From contig CAYMYN010000041.1 in the NCBI GenBank assembly GCA_964394665.1, positions 1 through 32,978 of the forward strand: a DNA stretch of 32,978 bases. The letters run 5' to 3'. Origin of the DNA: CAYMYN01 sp964394665 (GTDB lineage Bacteria; Planctomycetota; UBA1135; GCA-002686595). Numbering within the stretch: the first letter of the stretch is position 1; every line of letters begins with the position of its first letter. Under the pieces are notes generated by a model. That model saw nothing but the letters and a program-made list of their open reading frames with translations. It ran no database searches and was not told the DNA's origin. The position numbers and the translations under genes are program-made. This document shows positions 29,459 to 32,978 of this stretch, piece by piece.

Positions 29459-29482
29459 TCCAAAGTGGCGGTTTGGGGAGGC
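29459..29482. repeat. 24-bp direct repeat, left copy
   Basis: This sequence is identical to 32833-32856. It is the end of the IS91-like transposase remnant, encoding Q-T-A-T-L on the minus strand. The two copies are 3374 bp apart and enclose the hairpin region and the ATPase gene. Similarity continues to the right of each copy through G-rich minisatellite sequence. Confidence 0.85.
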
Positions 29483-29952
29483 TCGGGCGGGGAAGGCGGG
29501 GGCGCAGGGGGCGCTCGAGCGAGGGGTTCGGGCGAGGGGCTCGGGCGAGGGGCTCGGGCGAGGGGCTCGGGCGAGGCCGGGGCCAGCACGCCGTGGTAGG
29601 TGAGCTGGTGTTCGCGAGGATGGGGAATCAGGGCGACGAGATGCGCGATGAAGACGAGCGGGTCGAGCACGAAGCCGCGAGTTCCATCTCTCCAGGGTTT
29701 GCGTGGGTTCCAGATCACCTTTCCATCGTCGCGCAGCATGAGGCGGCCCTGCGCGAGCGGTGGGCGGGCGACGTAGCGGCAGAGGTGCTCCAGCGCCTCC
29801 CTGTCGGCGGCGGCGATGCACGTGGCGGCATGCAGCGAGTAGCCGGCGGACTCGGCGCGTAAGGAACCGGGAGTGAAACGAGCGAGCTCGCTGCTCGCTC
29901 GTGTGAGGTGCGGATCGATCAGGCGATCCAGGGCCCGGCCCGACTCGGGAAC
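29461..29952 (-). pseudogene. Degraded IS91-family (Y2 rolling-circle) transposase, C-terminal part
   Basis: Translation of the minus strand from about 29952 gives a stretch recognisable as the C-terminal half of an IS91/Y2 transposase: G-Y-S-L-H-A, L-C-R-Y-V-A-R-P-P-L-A, K-P-W-R-D-G-T, L-D-P-L-x-F-I-A-x-L-x-A-L-I-P and Y-H-G-V-L-A-P. The catalytic HUH and YxxxY regions and the N-terminal zinc finger are absent. After Y-H-G-V-L-A-P the usual C-terminal zinc-finger part is replaced by a Pro/Arg tail that ends Q-T-A-T-L. The element stops at GTTC on the plus strand (29457-29460), which is GAAC in transposase orientation. IS91-type elements are known to insert next to such tetramers at their oriIS end. 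No start codon or full frame is present. Confidence 0.75.
29519..29576. repeat. 13-bp G-rich minisatellite
   Basis: Four tandem units of GCGAGGGGCTCGG (the first with TT for CT) are followed by a partial fifth. On the minus strand they encode the Pro/Arg-rich tail of the transposase remnant. The unit length is not a multiple of three, so the tail is read in shifting frames. Confidence 0.85.
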
Positions 29953-30164
29953 CGATGCGGCGGTTACCTTCGCGCTATACGCGAACCGCGAAGTGCTTCT
30001 CCTCTTCTCTCGCGGACTCGATGGCGAAGTCGGCGGTGCCGCCGACTACTTCCTAATGGTGCGATACGTACGAAAGTCGGCGCGGGGCCTAATCCTACAT
30101 TCTACTGCAGCGGCGCAGACGAGGTCAGCAGCAACGGTGGTTAGGCATGGATGAGGTGCGCAGG
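29953..30164. other. Non-coding stretch between transposase remnant and ATPase gene, with small inverted repeats
   Basis: No credible gene is visible. It contains CTTCGCG/CGCGAAG (about 29969-29994) and the perfect inverted repeat AGTCGGCGG-TG-CCGCCGACT (30028-30047). It also has a 60-bp segment (30087-30146) whose ends, GCCTAAT and GTTAGGC, are nearly complementary like integron core sites. It is more A/T-rich than the rest of the window by eye. Confidence 0.4.
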
Positions 30165-30211
30165 ATGCAGACGCCGCCCAACCCCCTTCCAGGGTCGGGC
30201 GGCGTCTGCAT
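30165..30211. terminator. 15-bp perfect stem hairpin after the ATPase gene
   Basis: ATGCAGACGCCGCCC (30165-30179) and its exact complement (30197-30211) flank a 17-nt loop that has a further ACCC/GGGT pairing. It lies 7 bp past the ATPase stop codon on the minus strand. There is no U-tract on either strand, so it may act as an RNA-stabilising stem, a Rho-assisted terminator or an element end rather than an intrinsic terminator. Confidence 0.6.
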
Positions 30212-30218
30212 TCGGGCC

Positions 30219-32813
30219 TTAGCTGGCCTTGCCCTTCGGCGGCGCCGTCAGCGCCTTCTGCCGCTTCTTCAGTGCGTCGAAGGCCTCAATCTCCGCCATC
30301 AGCGACGCCGGATCGAGCGGCGGTGGCGAAGCGCCGTCGCTGTGAAGATGCCCCTCGATAATCCGAGAGAGCCGTGCGTGCGCCGCTTCGACCTCGTCAC
30401 AGATCTCGCGGTCGACCGCCACTGCCTTCAGGCGCCCGATGCTGATGCGTTCGCCCCAGCGCATCACGACCTCATTGAAGACGTCGAAGATGACAAACGC
30501 CTCGTACGACGTGCGCAGCGCGGCAAACCCTTCCTTGAGCAAGCGGACACGCCGTTCGGGCGCCTGCTCGGCCTTCGCTTCGGCGTACACTTCCCGCGCG
30601 CGCTGGCTGCTCCGAAACTCCCTTTCCAAGGACGGCGCGTTGTTCGGGAAGACGTACCCTGCCCGCGAGTCGTCGCCGCGCAGTACCCAGTGGACCGCGA
30701 GCGCGACGCCTGCGCTCGCGGCCGCTTCCGTCAGCAGGTGCAGGAAATGCAGGTCGTGCGTGAAGACGGCCACCTGGCGCACCGCGCTCTCGCGCGCGAG
30801 CCGCGGCGCCACGGCCTCCTTCCAGCCGAAGTCCAGTGACGTCACGGGATCGTCGAGCACGAGCGTACCGCTCTTCGCGTCGAGCGTCACCTCCGTGAGG
30901 AAGTCCGCGAGCGCGATCGCGCGCTTCTCGCCCTCGCTGAGGACCAGGTCGGGCGCCACGAGGTCGCGTGGCACGCTGGCATCCGCCTTGAGCACCAGCT
31001 GCTTGAGCGTCTCACCCTTCCGCCCGCGCGTATCGATCTCCACCATCAGCGGGCATCCGAGGTCCGCGAGCGTCTGCGAGAACAGCGCGATATAGCGTTG
31101 CGTGACGTGCTGCTCGAAGATCTTGTTGTGCGCGGCCGTGATGTGCCGCGTCGAGCCGCCGGCACCCCTCGCACGCTTCACCCACGCGGCCTGCTCGACA
31201 TAGCGGTGGATCGCTGCAAGCTGGCCGCCGAGCTGCCGACGATGCTCCAAGGACCGGAGTTCATTCGCGAGCGCCGCCAGCTGCGCGGTCGCGTCGCTCG
31301 CCCGCAGTGCGGTGTCCTCAGCCGTAAACCGCGCGATCGCATCGTTGAGCGCCGGGCCCTCGCCGTCCGGCAGCGTTGCACCCGCCGCCACACCGGACTC
31401 AAGCGCTCCACTGGCGACGTCGATGGCCGTGTTCGCAGCATCCAGGAATCGTTGGAGCACACCGGCCGGTTCCGCCGTGGCGTCCGGGTAGACGTGCTGC
31501 TGTGAGAGCCGTGCGCGACCCACGCGGTCGCGGAGCGCGCGGAGCCGAGCCCGTGCCGACTCCATGCGCTCGCGCAAGCGCCGCGCCGTCTGCTGCGCCT
31601 CGCCGCTCAGGAAGGCCCACAGCCGTTGCAGGAGATCCCGCGCATCCGCCGAAAGCGGTTGCTGACAGAGCGCGCAGATGGCCCCCTCCGCGGGATAGGG
31701 CTGCTCCGGTGAGCCCTCCTTGTCCGCGACCGCCTGCGCTGCGCGGACAAACTGCAGCCAGGGATCCGTGCCCACCGTGCGGAGGTTCGGCGTCGCGAAC
31801 TGCCCGGCCCCGACCGCAGCTGCGACCCGGTCCGCCGCGGCGAGCTCGGTCGCGAGCGCCGCCAGCGTGGCGGGGCGTAGCGCATCGAGCTCCTCCCGCA
31901 GGGTGCGGCATTCCTCAAGTAGCGTTCGCGCGCTGGCCAGCTGTCCCGCCAGCACCTGCAGGCGCTGCCGAGCATCCGTGGACTTGATGCGCACGATCTC
32001 GGCGTCGAGGAAGGACGCGCGCGCCTTCTCCTCGTCTGACAGCGTCGCTAGTGCGCGGAGCCGCGCCAGGTCCGAGGTCGCGCTGAGTGCGCCGACGAGC
32101 CGGGACACTTCGGAGTCGCCCACGAAAGACGGTTGCGCGACATAGGGACCGGATGCCTGCGCTACACGCTCGCGCAGCAGCACACGCACACGATCGGTCA
32201 CCGCCGACAGGCGCGTCAGCACCGACAGCCCGGCGGGAGAGAAGCTGATCGTCTGCTCTTCCGTCAGGTGCGATACGACGGAGGTCGTGTCGAACACGTA
32301 GAGCTGCGGCAGCGCAGTGCCAGTGTCCGCGATCGTGAACTCTGTCGGTGGAGACCCGTCTGCGAGCTCGATGCTCACGCTCGGCTTCGCCGCGGGATTG
32401 TACGGGCGCGTCACGTCCGGCAGCACTCGTCGGTCGCCGCGACTGAAGCCCAGCGCCCCGAGCACACGCGCGTAGCCCGACTTCCCGGACCCGTTCCCGC
32501 CGTAGAACACCGTCAGCTGGTCACTGAAGACCAACTCCTGGTCTGGGACGAGCGCGTTGACATTGCGAAATCCGAAGGCGCGCGCGATGCGCGGGGGCGG
32601 GCCCGCCGCCGGCTGCGGGGCCGCAGCCACGTACTTGAGGACCGGTGCGGGGCGCACCGGCGCGAGCCCCTCGTCCGACAGCAGCTGGTCCAACAGTTCG
32701 TTCTCGTCCTCTGCGGTCAGTTCGGCGCCGCTGAGGATCTTGTCCAACGCGAGTCGCTCCCACAGAGGAAGCGTGGCCGACCACTGCAAGATCTCCTCAA
32801 GGACGCTCGCCAT
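30219..32813 (-). CDS. SMC-like AAA_13 ATPase with CxxC zinc-hook-like motif (RloC/PrrC-type, probable defence gene)
   Basis: The 864-residue protein has an ABC-type split ATPase. Walker A G-G-N-G-S-G-K-S is at 105-112. A long Arg/Ala/Leu coiled-coil region follows (about 245-550), interrupted by C-A-L-C (380-383) like a zinc hook. Then come signature L-S-E-G-E-K (625-630), Walker B L-V-L-D-D-P (Asp654/Asp655) and switch His686. This is the layout of RloC, the phage-exclusion anticodon nuclease. The C-terminus has R-x3-E (Arg767, Glu771) and candidate histidines at 812, 822 and 824, which recall the Arg-Glu-His triad of PrrC/RloC, but the spacing to His is longer than I recall for PrrC. Residues 10-50 resemble a short W-x-x-x-L-P-x-W module seen at the N-terminus of other defence ATPases. 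ATG 32813 is chosen; the frame stays open upstream into transposase-derived sequence. Confidence 0.82.
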   Translation of the reverse strand: MASVLEEILQWSATLPLWERLALDKILSGAELTAEDENELLDQLLSDEGLAPVRPAPVLKYVAAAPQPAAGPPPRIARAFGFRNVNALVPDQELVFSDQLTVFYGGNGSGKSGYARVLGALGFSRGDRRVLPDVTRPYNPAAKPSVSIELADGSPPTEFTIADTGTALPQLYVFDTTSVVSHLTEEQTISFSPAGLSVLTRLSAVTDRVRVLLRERVAQASGPYVAQPSFVGDSEVSRLVGALSATSDLARLRALATLSDEEKARASFLDAEIVRIKSTDARQRLQVLAGQLASARTLLEECRTLREELDALRPATLAALATELAAADRVAAAVGAGQFATPNLRTVGTDPWLQFVRAAQAVADKEGSPEQPYPAEGAICALCQQPLSADARDLLQRLWAFLSGEAQQTARRLRERMESARARLRALRDRVGRARLSQQHVYPDATAEPAGVLQRFLDAANTAIDVASGALESGVAAGATLPDGEGPALNDAIARFTAEDTALRASDATAQLAALANELRSLEHRRQLGGQLAAIHRYVEQAAWVKRARGAGGSTRHITAAHNKIFEQHVTQRYIALFSQTLADLGCPLMVEIDTRGRKGETLKQLVLKADASVPRDLVAPDLVLSEGEKRAIALADFLTEVTLDAKSGTLVLDDPVTSLDFGWKEAVAPRLARESAVRQVAVFTHDLHFLHLLTEAAASAGVALAVHWVLRGDDSRAGYVFPNNAPSLEREFRSSQRAREVYAEAKAEQAPERRVRLLKEGFAALRTSYEAFVIFDVFNEVVMRWGERISIGRLKAVAVDREICDEVEAAHARLSRIIEGHLHSDGASPPPLDPASLMAEIEAFDALKKRQKALTAPPKGKAS

Positions 32814-32832
32814 TCCAGTTGGGGATAGGAAG

Positions 32833-32856
32833 TCCAAAGTGGCGGTTTGGGGAGGC
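32833..32856. repeat. 24-bp direct repeat, right copy
   Basis: This copy is identical to 29459-29482. It lies 20 bp upstream of the ATPase ATG, so the gene's control region is formed by or adjoins IS-derived sequence. Confidence 0.85.
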
Positions 32857-32978
32857 GCGGGCGGGGAAGGAGGGAAGGAGGGGGTGAGGGGGCGCAGGGG
32901 GCGCAGGGGGCGCAGGGGGCGCAGGGGCGCTCGAGCGAGGGGCTCGGGCGAGGTCAGGGGTCGGCTCGGAGGTTGGGG
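32837..32978 (-). mobile_element. Second copy of the IS91-like transposase 3' tail, cut by window edge
   Basis: The minus strand encodes a Pro/Arg/Leu-rich tail that includes S-P-E-P-L-A-R-A-P and ends P-P-Q-T-A-T-L, matching the tail of the remnant at 29461-29590. No stop occurs between it and the ATPase start, and the frame is the same. The window ends before any diagnostic transposase domain, so whether an intact element lies to the right cannot be seen. Confidence 0.55.
32892..32927. repeat. 9-bp G-rich minisatellite
   Basis: Four perfect tandem units of GCGCAGGGG encode Arg-Pro-Leu repeats on the minus strand. One near-copy (GGCGCAGGGGGCGC) occurs at the corresponding place in the left element (about 29501-29514), so the array length differs between the two copies. 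Confidence 0.85.

Noticed and set aside
29519..29576. G-rich tandem array considered as a CRISPR array
   Set aside because: The units are 13 bp with no spacers and no cas genes are present. It is a minisatellite within a transposase tail.
29873..30154. 93-codon plus-strand frame after the transposase remnant
   Set aside because: It runs antisense to the transposase fragment and over inverted repeats, and has no domain or ribosome site.

Overview
The window is very GC-rich bacterial chromosome, and I read it as Planctomycetota, probably a lineage near the Poly30/Pla163-type marine isolates. That placement is an inference. It rests on a secreted FG-GAP protein with the C-terminal domain common in those genomes, on weak or absent Shine-Dalgarno sites at many starts, and on Gly/Arg-rich low-complexity tails. 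Codons end mostly in G or C, so many long antisense frames are open by chance. I annotate 20 intact or edge-truncated genes, one decayed transposase, and a set of control signals.

Layout. 1-4129 (+): a secreted beta-propeller-like protein cut by the window edge and an FG-GAP calcium-motif protein, overlapping by 4 nt. 4217-11478 (+): a tightly coupled five-gene operon with a 4-nt overlap at each junction: mannose-6-phosphate isomerase, an RsuA/RluB-type pseudouridine synthase, an active and an inactive M16 peptidase, and the glycogen-debranching enzyme GlgX. 11598-13870 (-): an ATPase and a fused binding-protein/permease forming a betaine/choline-type ABC importer, divergent from a Dph6-like ATP pyrophosphatase (13949-14617, +). 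14944-16843 (-): two exported Gly/Arg-rich proteins of unknown function. 16997-19748 (-): a PAP2 lipid phosphatase overlapping an LtaS-like sulfatase-fold membrane enzyme. 19903-26575 (-): a CusCBA-type heavy-metal RND efflux operon (outer-membrane factor, RND pump, His-rich adaptor) led by a small His-rich membrane protein. It is divergent from an EamA-type transporter with a 66-residue His-rich tail (26664-27719, +). 27798-29387 (+): a small two-helix membrane protein and an RtcB RNA ligase.

Accessory region. From about 29459 to the right edge the character changes. A degraded IS91-family (Y2) transposase 3' part and G-rich minisatellites are followed by hairpins and an 864-residue SMC-like ATPase with a CxxC zinc-hook-like motif in the RloC/PrrC (AAA_13) style. 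The same 24-bp sequence that ends the transposase remnant occurs again directly upstream of the ATPase gene. The ATPase therefore lies between direct repeats of an IS91-like element. This fits capture of a defence-type gene by rolling-circle (ISCR-like) mobilisation, and it is the best candidate here for something undescribed.

How the parts work together. The metal locus (about 19.9-27.7 kb) forms one functional group of divergent His-rich exporters. The sulfatase/PAP2 pair makes sense as envelope polymer synthesis with processing of lipid by-products. The ABC importer is an osmoprotectant uptake system. The five-gene operon mixes sugar metabolism, rRNA modification and proteolysis. Three starts carry a -10-like hexamer only 6-7 nt upstream, which suggests leaderless transcripts.
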